Assembly (NCBI GenBank): GCA_964651435.1
Contig: CAZYVU010000007.1
Location: 23,681-87,680, forward strand
DNA: 64,000 nucleotides
From: CAZYVU01 sp964651435
Lineage (GTDB): Bacteria > Desulfobacterota > Syntrophorhabdia > Syntrophorhabdales > CAYQXL01
Reading direction: 5' to 3'
Below, piece by piece: positions 16,609 through 23,971 of the stretch. Positions within the stretch are counted from its first letter, which is position 1; the number at the start of each line of letters is the position of its first letter. A model generated the notes under the pieces. That model saw only the letters and a program-made list of their open reading frames with translations, made no database searches and had not been told where the DNA came from. The position numbers and the translations under genes were made by a program.

Positions 16609-17988
16609 CTATCCGACCATAATCGGTTCTTCAGCGTACGTGAATTTCTGCCTTCCCGACTGAAGGCTCAAAGACAGGGCCAGAGTAAGGGGCCCAACCC
16701 GCCCCGCAAACATGAGCAAGGCAACGACCAGTTTCTGGAAATCGCTGAGGGCTGAAGTAACACCCATGGAAAGGCCGACTGTGCCATAAGCGGAAACCGC
16801 CTCAAAGAGATATTCGACAAAAAAATGCCTGCTGGCTGAAGGGGATGGGGTCACGGGTGCACTTACCAGCAACAATGCAGTGACAAGGGCCACGGAAAAC
16901 GCGGAAGCAAATATGATGGAAATGGTCCGCGTCGTTGTCTCTTTGGGAATCGTCCTGTTGGCCACGGAGACTTCTTCGATTCCCTTGAACCTGTTCCAGA
17001 TGAGCAGCCACAGAACTGCAGCGCTTGAGGTCTTTATCCCTCCACCCGTGGAGCCTGGTGAGGCGCCGATAAACATGAGGACTATGAGGAGCAGGATACT
17101 GTCATTGGTAAGCCTTCCTACTTCTACCGTGTTAAATCCGCATGTGCGGGCAGTGACGGACTGGAAGAGGGCAACGAGCACCTTCGTTGAAAAATCGAAT
17201 TCTCGTATGACGTGGTTTCGCTCAAAGACAAAAAGGAGTATGGCTCCGAAGGCCACGAGAACAACGGTTGTAATGATGACGATGCGGGCGTGAAGGGATA
17301 ACCTCCTTTGCAGGCCTCGAATTCTATCGAGGAGTTCGTGAAGGACGATAAACCCGATGCCTCCAAGAAGGATCAAGGCAATGATTGTCAGGTTAACTAT
17401 GACGTCCCCCTTGTAGTTCTCAAGACTGTTTGAAAACAGCGAGTATCCGCAATTGTTAAATGCCGAGATGGAATGGTATATGGCCAGATAGAAGGCCCGT
17501 CCGGGCTGAAAATCTGCCGAGAAGCGGACAAAGAGGAGCATGGCCCCGACACTCTCGATGACAAGGGTAAACCAGAAGACGGATTTTAGAATAACGAAAA
17601 AATCCCTCGTGGGCGCGTGAAGGAATGAAGACTGAATGATCTCCCTTCCTTTGAAGGATGTTCCAAAGCCCATCATCCGAAAGAACAGCACCGAGAAGGT
17701 GATGATTCCAAGGCCACCCACCTGGAAAAGAACAATGGTCGTTATCTGCCCAAATAAGGAAAGATCTTTGCCAATGTCGACGACGGCAAGGCCCGTAACA
17801 CAGACAGCCGACGCAGACGAGAACAGGGCGTTGATAAAGGTGAGGCGCTGACCGGACGCAGAGATAGGGAGCCAGAGCACAATCGCACCGGCAAAAACCA
17901 GACAGGCGAAGCTAAGAATAAAGGTGCGCGGCGCATCGAGATGACGCATAAAGAAACGTCGTAGTCGCATGATCGCTGATGTCTTCAC
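16609..17988 (-). CDS. trkH: Trk/Ktr potassium channel subunit
   Basis: A 459-residue membrane protein of the TrkH/KtrB family. All four pore loops can be found: ASAVCVTGLAVVD, SAFNNCGYSLFSN, VTARTCGFNTVEVG and SAYGTVGLSMGVT, each with the conserved glycine that lines the K+ filter. The intramembrane gating-loop region with GASPGSTGGGIKTSS is also present. It forms a complex with the RCK protein encoded next. KtrB versus TrkH naming is uncertain; length is intermediate. Confidence 0.92.
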   Translation of the reverse strand: MKTSAIMRLRRFFMRHLDAPRTFILSFACLVFAGAIVLWLPISASGQRLTFINALFSSASAVCVTGLAVVDIGKDLSLFGQITTIVLFQVGGLGIITFSVLFFRMMGFGTSFKGREIIQSSFLHAPTRDFFVILKSVFWFTLVIESVGAMLLFVRFSADFQPGRAFYLAIYHSISAFNNCGYSLFSNSLENYKGDVIVNLTIIALILLGGIGFIVLHELLDRIRGLQRRLSLHARIVIITTVVLVAFGAILLFVFERNHVIREFDFSTKVLVALFQSVTARTCGFNTVEVGRLTNDSILLLIVLMFIGASPGSTGGGIKTSSAAVLWLLIWNRFKGIEEVSVANRTIPKETTTRTISIIFASAFSVALVTALLLVSAPVTPSPSASRHFFVEYLFEAVSAYGTVGLSMGVTSALSDFQKLVVALLMFAGRVGPLTLALSLSLQSGRQKFTYAEEPIMVG

Positions 17989-18191
17989 GGTTAGCGGAAA
18001 TGATTATATGCGCTTGGCTCCCTCTTGTAAATGGATTTTGACCCTCCCGGACTGTACCGTCAAACTCCCCGAAAGCTGGGGGTCATGTACAAATTGTTGA
18101 TTCCTATGGGAAATAGCGTTACCATTAGGCCTTAGGTGCTTTGCAACTGCGCATAAACACGGTGCATGAATAACGTTGGCCGGAGAGATCC

Positions 18192-19094
18192 ATGGAGCCG
18201 AAGTTTCCCCGGTTTAAGTCTATCGAGTTAAGGGATCGGGCTATTTTTCAATCCTTCCTCGCTGAGTACAAGCCAAACACGTCGGAGTGGACGTTTTCGA
18301 ATCTTTTCATTTGGCGTTCTCACTATGGGTTCCGTTGGTCGTTGTTTGAGGATTGGCTGCTCGTCCTGTGCGGTGGAGGAGAGGATGGAGCATACGGGTT
18401 GCAGCCCATCGGCCCCACTCCCAGGGATCGAGCGGTTGCGACCCTCCTGTCATTCCTTAAGGACTCAGAGGGCCGGGAGCACGCTTTTGTCGAGAGGGCG
18501 GACGCCAGGACAGTGGCAGAGCTAAGAGACAGTTCCGCTTTCAGAATAGAGCCCGCGCGTGACCACTTCGACTACGTGTACCTGCGGAATAACCTTGCGA
18601 GGTTGGAGGGGAACCGCTTCAGATCGAAACGCAACCATATCAACAAACTGCAGCGAACACATACGTTCAGCTATGAGGCCCTGGAGGAGCGCCACATCGA
18701 TGCGTGCCTCGACCTGCAAGAGCGATGGTGTCGCATCCGGCGGTGCCGGGACGACCTAAACCTGCTGGGAGAGTGGGAGGCGGTGCGTGAGGTGCTAACC
18801 CACTTTGCCACACTGGAACTGATGGGCGGAGTCATCGTGCTGGAGGGTAGGGTGGATGCCTTCACGGTCGGAGAGATGCTGAACGACAACACGGCCGTTG
18901 TCCACATAGAGAAGGCAGACCCCAAGATACCTGGTCTCTACCCCATCATTAATCAACAGTTCTGCGAAAACGCCCTTGTTCGCGCTTCTTACGTTAACCG
19001 GGAGCAAGATCTTGGAGTCCCGGGCCTGAGAGAGGCAAAGATGTCCTACTATCCCGACCACTTTGAGGAAAAATACCGCATCACGCTTGCCTGA
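18192..19094 (+). CDS. DUF2156 / lysylphosphatidylglycerol-synthase C-domain protein
   Basis: A 300-residue soluble protein of the DUF2156 (LPG_synthase_C) family, which adopts a paired GNAT fold. It has the family opening with ELRDRAIFQSFLAEYKP and SEWTFSNLFIWR, and a later VNREQDLGVPGLREAKMSYYP near the C-terminus. The membrane half found in MprF is absent, so this is the stand-alone form. An acyl or aminoacyl transfer role is likely, substrate unknown. GGAGAGATCC precedes the ATG. It converges with the diguanylate cyclase gene 14 bp downstream. The 203-bp gap upstream, shared with divergent trkH, holds no element I could name. Confidence 0.8.
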   Translation: MEPKFPRFKSIELRDRAIFQSFLAEYKPNTSEWTFSNLFIWRSHYGFRWSLFEDWLLVLCGGGEDGAYGLQPIGPTPRDRAVATLLSFLKDSEGREHAFVERADARTVAELRDSSAFRIEPARDHFDYVYLRNNLARLEGNRFRSKRNHINKLQRTHTFSYEALEERHIDACLDLQERWCRIRRCRDDLNLLGEWEAVREVLTHFATLELMGGVIVLEGRVDAFTVGEMLNDNTAVVHIEKADPKIPGLYPIINQQFCENALVRASYVNREQDLGVPGLREAKMSYYPDHFEEKYRITLA

Positions 19095-19108
19095 GAATGG
19101 GACGGCCG

Positions 19109-20608
19109 TTACCTGACGTCGCTGGGTTGCGAACCTGCGGCGTACTTCTCCCGTTTTTGCCTGTACATGGCAGAGTCAGCCTTTGAGATAAGCTCATCGA
19201 TTGTGATGGGTTCCTGGGGGTCGTAGTAGTGGCTTCCAACACTAAGGGCAAGATCATAGGGCAGGGTGCGGGTCGTGTTTGTCGCCGTCAAGCGGTCTCT
19301 GAACCGCTCTTCGATAATGGCAACGCTTTCCTTTAGCGCATCGAGGGCCAAAACGACGAATTCATCGCCTCCGATCCGGGCAACGATGTCGGAGCCCCGC
19401 ATGGTATCTTTCAGTATCCCCGCCGTTTCAACGAGAGCGCGGTCTCCTTCGTTATGGCCGAAGGTATCATTTATCCATTTCATGCGGTCCAGATCAATAA
19501 AAAAGAGGATCATTCCCTTCTTGGACCGTTGAACTATACGGGCCTGCTGGTCCGCAAGGGCGAGGAACCCTCTCCTGTTATAAAGGCCCGTCAGTTCGTC
19601 ATGGAGCGACATGGTTCTTAACCTGTCTTCCAGCTCTTTTAGGGCGGTAATATCGCGGAAATCCTCGATGATACCCAGCAGCGTGCCATCTGTGTGGCGG
19701 AAAGGGGCAACGGTAAGGAGGCATGTTGCCAATTCGGTGCTCTTGGGCCAGGGCAAGCGTATTTCAGATTCGTAGCGCCGGCATCCACCGGCGACGCGTT
19801 CCATGGAGCATTCAGGCTTTCGATAGAGGGGGCAGTCCAGAATTTCGAAGCACTTCTTTCCTGCAAGCTCGTCCTTAGGCATCCCAAGGGACTTGAGAAG
19901 GGTGCCGTTCACCCTCTGGATCGAAAAGTCCGTATCGACGACCCACATGCCGTCCGCCGCCGTGTTGAAGATCTGATCGAGCTCTCCATAGGCCTGATTG
20001 ATGGTGTCCTCTGCCTTTTTGCGTTCCGTTACGTCGCGGATAAGCATTACCGTACCATTGAAGGATGGGAGGTTTCCCTCAACGATCTCGAGGGCCAAAA
20101 GGTGACCATCTTTTCGTACCCCCGTCGCATATTCGACGCGAAACCCCTCAGAGCCGAGTACTTCCCTCATGTTGTCCCATTGCCGCGAGAGGCCTTGGCT
20201 ATCGCCATAGAGAATGTCGGGCTCTCGGTTTATAAGCTCTTCCACCCCGTACCCGAACATCTTTTCCACGGCATTGTTGCACATGATGATCCTGCCCTTA
20301 CTGTCGATCACAACGAGTGCGTCGGGGTCGATGGCCGTAATAACGTTCTCGAGCTCGCGCCGCTTCTTCTCGGCCCGTTTCCAGCGCCGGTAGGTGAGCC
20401 AAAGCAAGCCCGTCAGGTACAGAAAGATGAAGTTAATGGCAAACTTGGCTATTTCGGTCCCATAGTAGCTGACGAAGAATCGGTAAATAGGCTCAATAAA
20501 GTGGATGGAAAGACCAAAAAAAGAGAAGATGATGGTCAGAAGAGTGACAACAAGAAGGTCGAGCAGTTCCTTCTGTTTCGTGCGTATTGATGACCAGCCT
20601 GCGAGCAT
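19109..20608 (-). CDS. Membrane PAS-PAS-GGDEF diguanylate cyclase
   Basis: A 499-residue sensor making cyclic di-GMP. Two N-terminal membrane segments lie at about residues 18-38 and 55-73. A PAS domain (about 85-200, with MCNNAVEKMFGYG) and a second PAS (about 200-325) containing several cysteines follow. The GGDEF domain (about 335-490) has the intact active site ARIGGDEFVVL and an RGSD inhibitory site exactly five residues upstream, so the enzyme should be active and product-inhibited. It diverges from pilA, about 210 bp away, so a c-di-GMP link to pilus expression is plausible but unproven. Confidence 0.92.
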   Translation of the reverse strand: MLAGWSSIRTKQKELLDLLVVTLLTIIFSFFGLSIHFIEPIYRFFVSYYGTEIAKFAINFIFLYLTGLLWLTYRRWKRAEKKRRELENVITAIDPDALVVIDSKGRIIMCNNAVEKMFGYGVEELINREPDILYGDSQGLSRQWDNMREVLGSEGFRVEYATGVRKDGHLLALEIVEGNLPSFNGTVMLIRDVTERKKAEDTINQAYGELDQIFNTAADGMWVVDTDFSIQRVNGTLLKSLGMPKDELAGKKCFEILDCPLYRKPECSMERVAGGCRRYESEIRLPWPKSTELATCLLTVAPFRHTDGTLLGIIEDFRDITALKELEDRLRTMSLHDELTGLYNRRGFLALADQQARIVQRSKKGMILFFIDLDRMKWINDTFGHNEGDRALVETAGILKDTMRGSDIVARIGGDEFVVLALDALKESVAIIEERFRDRLTATNTTRTLPYDLALSVGSHYYDPQEPITIDELISKADSAMYRQKREKYAAGSQPSDVR

Positions 20609-20625
20609 TACGAACCCATCTAATT

Positions 20626-20653
20626 TCTATATGGGATTACCCTTCAATGTCAA
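20626..20653 (-). promoter_or_regulatory. Predicted promoter of the diguanylate cyclase gene
   Basis: On the minus strand TTGACA (20653-20648), 16-bp spacer, TATAGA (20631-20626), 18 bp before the ATG. Confidence 0.5.
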
Positions 20654-20720
20654 GCGCAGAGAGCATCGGCGCCCTCTTTGGCCGCCATTGCGTGAGGCGA
20701 TACAGGATTTGAGAGGGTCG

Positions 20721-20779
20721 TGTTACATATGAAAATCGTGATACATATCATTGACGCCACGGCAAAGGCAGTCTATAAA
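20721..20779 (+). promoter_or_regulatory. pilA promoter with upstream palindrome
   Basis: A sigma-70 promoter TTGACG (20751-20756), 17-bp spacer, TATAAA (20774-20779), with the start expected near 20786. Directly abutting the -35 box is the near-palindrome TGATACATATCA (20739-20750). Eighteen bases further up is a related TGTTACATATGA (20721-20732). The same arrangement precedes pilM at 38527-38585, which marks it as a probable binding site for a common regulator of the pilus genes. Confidence 0.7.
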
Positions 20780-20820
20780 TAGAATGTGAATTACTATTCT
20801 ACCTACTAAAGGAGGTTCAC

Positions 20821-21249
20821 ATGAAGATCAAAAGAAATACCAAAGGTTTCACCCTCATCGAGTTGCTCATCGTTGTGGCGATCATCGGCATTCTGGCGGC
20901 AATAGCCATCCCCAACTACATGAGCTATACGAAGAGAGCCAAGATGGGCGAGGTGGTACATGCAATGGGTGCGATTAAGAACGCGGTTGTGGTTTACTAC
21001 TCGGAAAATCCTACTTTACCAACGGCTGGGAGCGCAGATTTGATTAAGAGCCACTATGGCGTGGACCTCCCCACCACTAAGGCTAGTTATGGGTTCGATC
21101 CAAGCACTCGAATAATTACGGCAAGCACTCTTTTGCCCGATAGTTCTGGGACTGCTACCCTAAGTGGAAATTTGACGTTGACCGCGGATGAACAGTATAA
21201 GAACTGGACTTGGGGAGGTACTGTCGAATCAACCTATAAACCGAAATAG
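20821..21249 (+). CDS. pilA: Type IV major pilin
   Basis: A 142-residue type IVa prepilin. A nine-residue basic leader ending in glycine is followed by FTLIELLIVVAIIGILAAIA, with Phe1 and Glu5 of the mature protein in place. A globular head of about 110 residues follows. GGAGG lies eight bases before the ATG. It is the first gene after the shared pilus promoter and is followed by a strong terminator, which fits much higher expression than the downstream minor pilins. The length is normal for PilA and unlike the roughly 60-residue conductive pilins of Geobacter. Confidence 0.93.
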   Translation: MKIKRNTKGFTLIELLIVVAIIGILAAIAIPNYMSYTKRAKMGEVVHAMGAIKNAVVVYYSENPTLPTAGSADLIKSHYGVDLPTTKASYGFDPSTRIITASTLLPDSSGTATLSGNLTLTADEQYKNWTWGGTVESTYKPK

Positions 21250-21265
21250 CACCAGCGTATTGAAT

Positions 21266-21292
21266 GGGGGGCGAAAGCCCCCCTCTTTTTCT
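21266..21292 (+). terminator. Intrinsic terminator after pilA
   Basis: Stem GGGGGGC / GCCCCCC with a GAAA tetraloop, followed by TCTTTTTCTC. Partial read-through could feed the genes that follow. Confidence 0.88.
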
Positions 21293-21330
21293 CTTGATAG
21301 GAGTCGCATGGGTGCGGTCTAATAAGTATT

Positions 21331-22098
21331 ATGGAGATAGTAATCGTGGCCGTCTTTGGCGCCATCATAGGAAGCTTTCTCAACGTATGCATCTACCGCC
21401 TTCCCCGGGACCTGTCGATCGTGCGGCCCGGTTCCTCATGCCCCCACTGCAATAGCTCCATAAGGTTTTTCGACAACATACCCATTCTGAGCTATGCTAT
21501 TCTCTGGGGTAAATGCCGAAAATGCAAGGCTCCCATCAGCCCCCGATATGCTATCGTCGAGGCCTTGGCGGCAGCGCTTTTCGTCTTCCTATATCTCACC
21601 ATTGGCCTCGCTGTCGAACTACCTATCCTCATGCTGTTCGTAGCCCTGCTCATCGTCATTTCCTTCATAGACCTTGAGTTTCAGATCATTCCCGATGTTT
21701 TGAGCATTGGAGGAGTGATTGTCGGGTTCTTGCTTTCCTTTCTTAGGCCCACATTCACCTTCCTTGATTCGTTGTACGGCATTTTCCTGGGCGGCGGCCT
21801 CCTCTATGCCATTGCCTGGGGATACCAGTTTATTACAAAGCGTGAGGGTATGGGGGGAGGAGACATTAAGCTCCTGGGTATGATCGGCGCCTTCTGCGGC
21901 GTCAAAGGGGTGCTCTTCAGCCTCTTTGCCGGTTCCCTCATCGGAGCCATCGTCGGCATTCCGCTCATGCTCTTTCAAAGAAAAGGGCTAACCTACGCAG
22001 TACCTTTCGGGCCATTCCTCTCTGGTGCAGCCTTAATATATGTCTTTGCCGGGCAACGGATCGTTCAGATTTTTGTCGCATTCTTGATGGGGCAGTAG
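21331..22098 (+). CDS. pilD: Prepilin peptidase / N-methyltransferase
   Basis: A 255-residue bifunctional membrane protease (A24 family) that removes prepilin leaders and methylates the new N-terminus. The N-terminal methylase region has two CxxC pairs (CPHC and CRKC). The two catalytic aspartates are visible in SFIDLEFQIIPD and in the GxGD motif GMGGGDIKL, and about seven membrane segments alternate between them. It lies directly upstream of four prepilin-like genes and processes them as well as PilA. Confidence 0.93.
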   Translation: MEIVIVAVFGAIIGSFLNVCIYRLPRDLSIVRPGSSCPHCNSSIRFFDNIPILSYAILWGKCRKCKAPISPRYAIVEALAAALFVFLYLTIGLAVELPILMLFVALLIVISFIDLEFQIIPDVLSIGGVIVGFLLSFLRPTFTFLDSLYGIFLGGGLLYAIAWGYQFITKREGMGGGDIKLLGMIGAFCGVKGVLFSLFAGSLIGAIVGIPLMLFQRKGLTYAVPFGPFLSGAALIYVFAGQRIVQIFVAFLMGQ

Positions 22099-22100
22099 CC

Positions 22101-22598
22101 ATGCTTCGCTTTGCCAACGTGGCACCGGGGTTTTCTCTCATCGAGGTCATGCTCGTGGTCATACTCCTCGCCATCCTCTCCGTGGGCGGGGTAGCCATGC
22201 TGAAACCGATGCTGGCGGATCAAAAGCTTATCAAGTATGGCACACAGATGGAGTACATGGTTAAGTATGCCAGGCTTCACGCCATGGAGAAGACCGTTAA
22301 GGTAGGCATTTGTATCGCCGGTAACCAGCTCACGCTGTATGACCTTGGTACGAACCGCGACTCGACGGTATGCGGAACATCGGGGCAAAGAATCATGTCT
22401 ATGGCCGTTGAATCGGATGATCTTTCCTCGGGCATCACACTCATCGGTTCAAGCGTCTCCGTTGACCCCAGAGGCCTTGCGCTGTACCCGGGCACGGGCG
22501 GCAACGCCTGCGTCACAAACGGCAGAAAATACTACAAGACAACGGTCGGCGTGGCAGGTGTGCGGACGAAGCAGGGGACCGGGACATGTCCTTCATGA
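22101..22598 (+). CDS. Minor pilin, FimT/GspH type
   Basis: A 165-residue prepilin starting two bases after pilD. The leader MLRFANVAPG ends in glycine and is followed by FSLIEVMLVVILLAILSVGG, with Glu5 preserved. A head domain follows with cysteines near the C-terminus (GGNACVTNG, GTGTCPS) that may form a disulfide. Size and position as first of four minor pilins match FimT/FimU/GspH proteins that form the priming complex of the pilus tip. Confidence 0.85.
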   Translation: MLRFANVAPGFSLIEVMLVVILLAILSVGGVAMLKPMLADQKLIKYGTQMEYMVKYARLHAMEKTVKVGICIAGNQLTLYDLGTNRDSTVCGTSGQRIMSMAVESDDLSSGITLIGSSVSVDPRGLALYPGTGGNACVTNGRKYYKTTVGVAGVRTKQGTGTCPS

Positions 22599-22978
22599 AA
22601 AATGTCATTCATAAAGCGTATCATGGTTCAGGGGGTTTCACCCTCATTGAAACCCTGATCGGCCTCGCCCTGCTCGGCATTGCGCTTATGGGCATGGTCG
22701 CCATGATGGGAAATTTCGTAGCCCAGACGAGCGACAGCTTTTTGCGCTCCTGCGTCCTCGATTCAGCCGTTAATGCGATACTTCAATACAAATCGAACGC
22801 CATGCCCGTGCCTACGACGTTTAATTGCACTACCTCGAAGGGACTCTCCTATGCCGGCACAGTTGTCATGAACTTCAGTACCTATCCGCCCCAAGATGAG
22901 TGCTACGACTTCACCGCAACGGCTACGGCAGGGGGCAAATCCGTTCTCCTCAGAGAGAAGATATGCAATTTCAGATGA
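22586..22978 (+). CDS. Minor pilin, PilV-like
   Basis: A 130-residue prepilin: leader to glycine 17, then FTLIETLIGLALLGIALMGM, typical of PilV/GspI-type proteins. The start at 22586 overlaps the preceding gene by 13 bp; a second ATG at 22595 gives an ATGA overlap. The head is short with cysteines in pairs. It is expected to form part of the tip complex with its three neighbours. Confidence 0.82.
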   Translation: MSFMKNVIHKAYHGSGGFTLIETLIGLALLGIALMGMVAMMGNFVAQTSDSFLRSCVLDSAVNAILQYKSNAMPVPTTFNCTTSKGLSYAGTVVMNFSTYPPQDECYDFTATATAGGKSVLLREKICNFR

Positions 22979-23970
22979 AGATGCCAAAGCTGGATGCCAA
23001 GGGGCATACCCTTATCGAGCTTCTGATTGTGGTAGGCATAGCCATGTTTGTGCTGCAGGCCGTCTATTTCCTGCAAAGCGGATTCCTAAGCCTCTTCAAA
23101 GATGTGAAAACCAGGTCCGAGAACATCCAGACAAAGATCCCTTCCATGGAGCTTGTGTCGCGTTACTTCGACCGTTGGGGCGTCAACGTCATCGGAAACG
23201 GGATTGCAGGAGGATCAAACTGCAGCTCGTACCCCCCGTCTCACGCCCGGTGCATCACTGCTACCACGGGAACCCAGTGCGATGAAGTCACCTTCTGGGG
23301 GAACCTCTACGGGTTTGGGTTCGTCAACTCGGCCACCTCGGGCACAGCTTCGCTCGCCAGTTGCAGGCTCAGCAGTTCAGACAGCCATAACCGGTACTAT
23401 ATCTGGAGCAGCGATACGCTTTACAACGACGTCCTCCGAGATGGAAACGGCAACATCATCTATGTCATTCCACTGCGACTGAGTTCATTGAGTGCCGACA
23501 GCGCGGATTGCACAGGCCTTACAGCCGGCAGTCCGGCCAATGCGACCACAGGCTATTCGCTGACGCCCCCCACATGGGTGCAGACTTTTTGTCCGCTCCT
23601 GTTCGGTGTCACCTGCAGCGAGACAACTAAGTATCTTCAGGCGGGCGATGTGATTCAAAGGGCACCTCACCGTGTCCGCTTGTACTGTGCCCAAAATTCC
23701 ACGGACAACAACCAGCTCTGGCTTTACGTCCGCTTGGTCGACACGGCGGACAACGTCGATGAAGGGGCCGTTGCCATCGCCCCCGTCATGTACGAAACAC
23801 GAGAGAGCGGCAATATAAAAGGTCTGGAGGTCCAATTACTTCCTTCGGGCTGCGACGCCACGGTGGGAGGCTGCCTGGGCGCCCGCGTCTGGGTCAATTT
23901 TCGCAGCCAAGCCCAGACAACAGCCCACCAATTCGCGACCCAGCGGGTGGAGCGGGTCTATTCGAGGTGA
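22963..23970 (+). CDS. Minor pilin, PilW-like
   Basis: A 335-residue prepilin with leader ending KG, then HTLIELLIVVGIAMFVLQAV; His at mature position 1 is unusual but Glu5 is kept. Size and order (after PilV, before PilX) fit PilW. The head is rich in cysteine, serine and threonine. The start is either 22963 (preceded by AGAGAAG) or the ATG at 22975 that overlaps the previous stop. The open frame extends further upstream, but those residues are not pilin-like. Confidence 0.82.
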   Translation: MQFQMKMPKLDAKGHTLIELLIVVGIAMFVLQAVYFLQSGFLSLFKDVKTRSENIQTKIPSMELVSRYFDRWGVNVIGNGIAGGSNCSSYPPSHARCITATTGTQCDEVTFWGNLYGFGFVNSATSGTASLASCRLSSSDSHNRYYIWSSDTLYNDVLRDGNGNIIYVIPLRLSSLSADSADCTGLTAGSPANATTGYSLTPPTWVQTFCPLLFGVTCSETTKYLQAGDVIQRAPHRVRLYCAQNSTDNNQLWLYVRLVDTADNVDEGAVAIAPVMYETRESGNIKGLEVQLLPSGCDATVGGCLGARVWVNFRSQAQTTAHQFATQRVERVYSR

Positions 23971-23971
23971 G

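Noticed and set aside
20821..21249. Conductive short-pilin (Geobacter-like nanowire) interpretation
   Set aside because: The mature pilin has a normal globular head of about 110 residues; nothing in the sequence specifically supports conduction.
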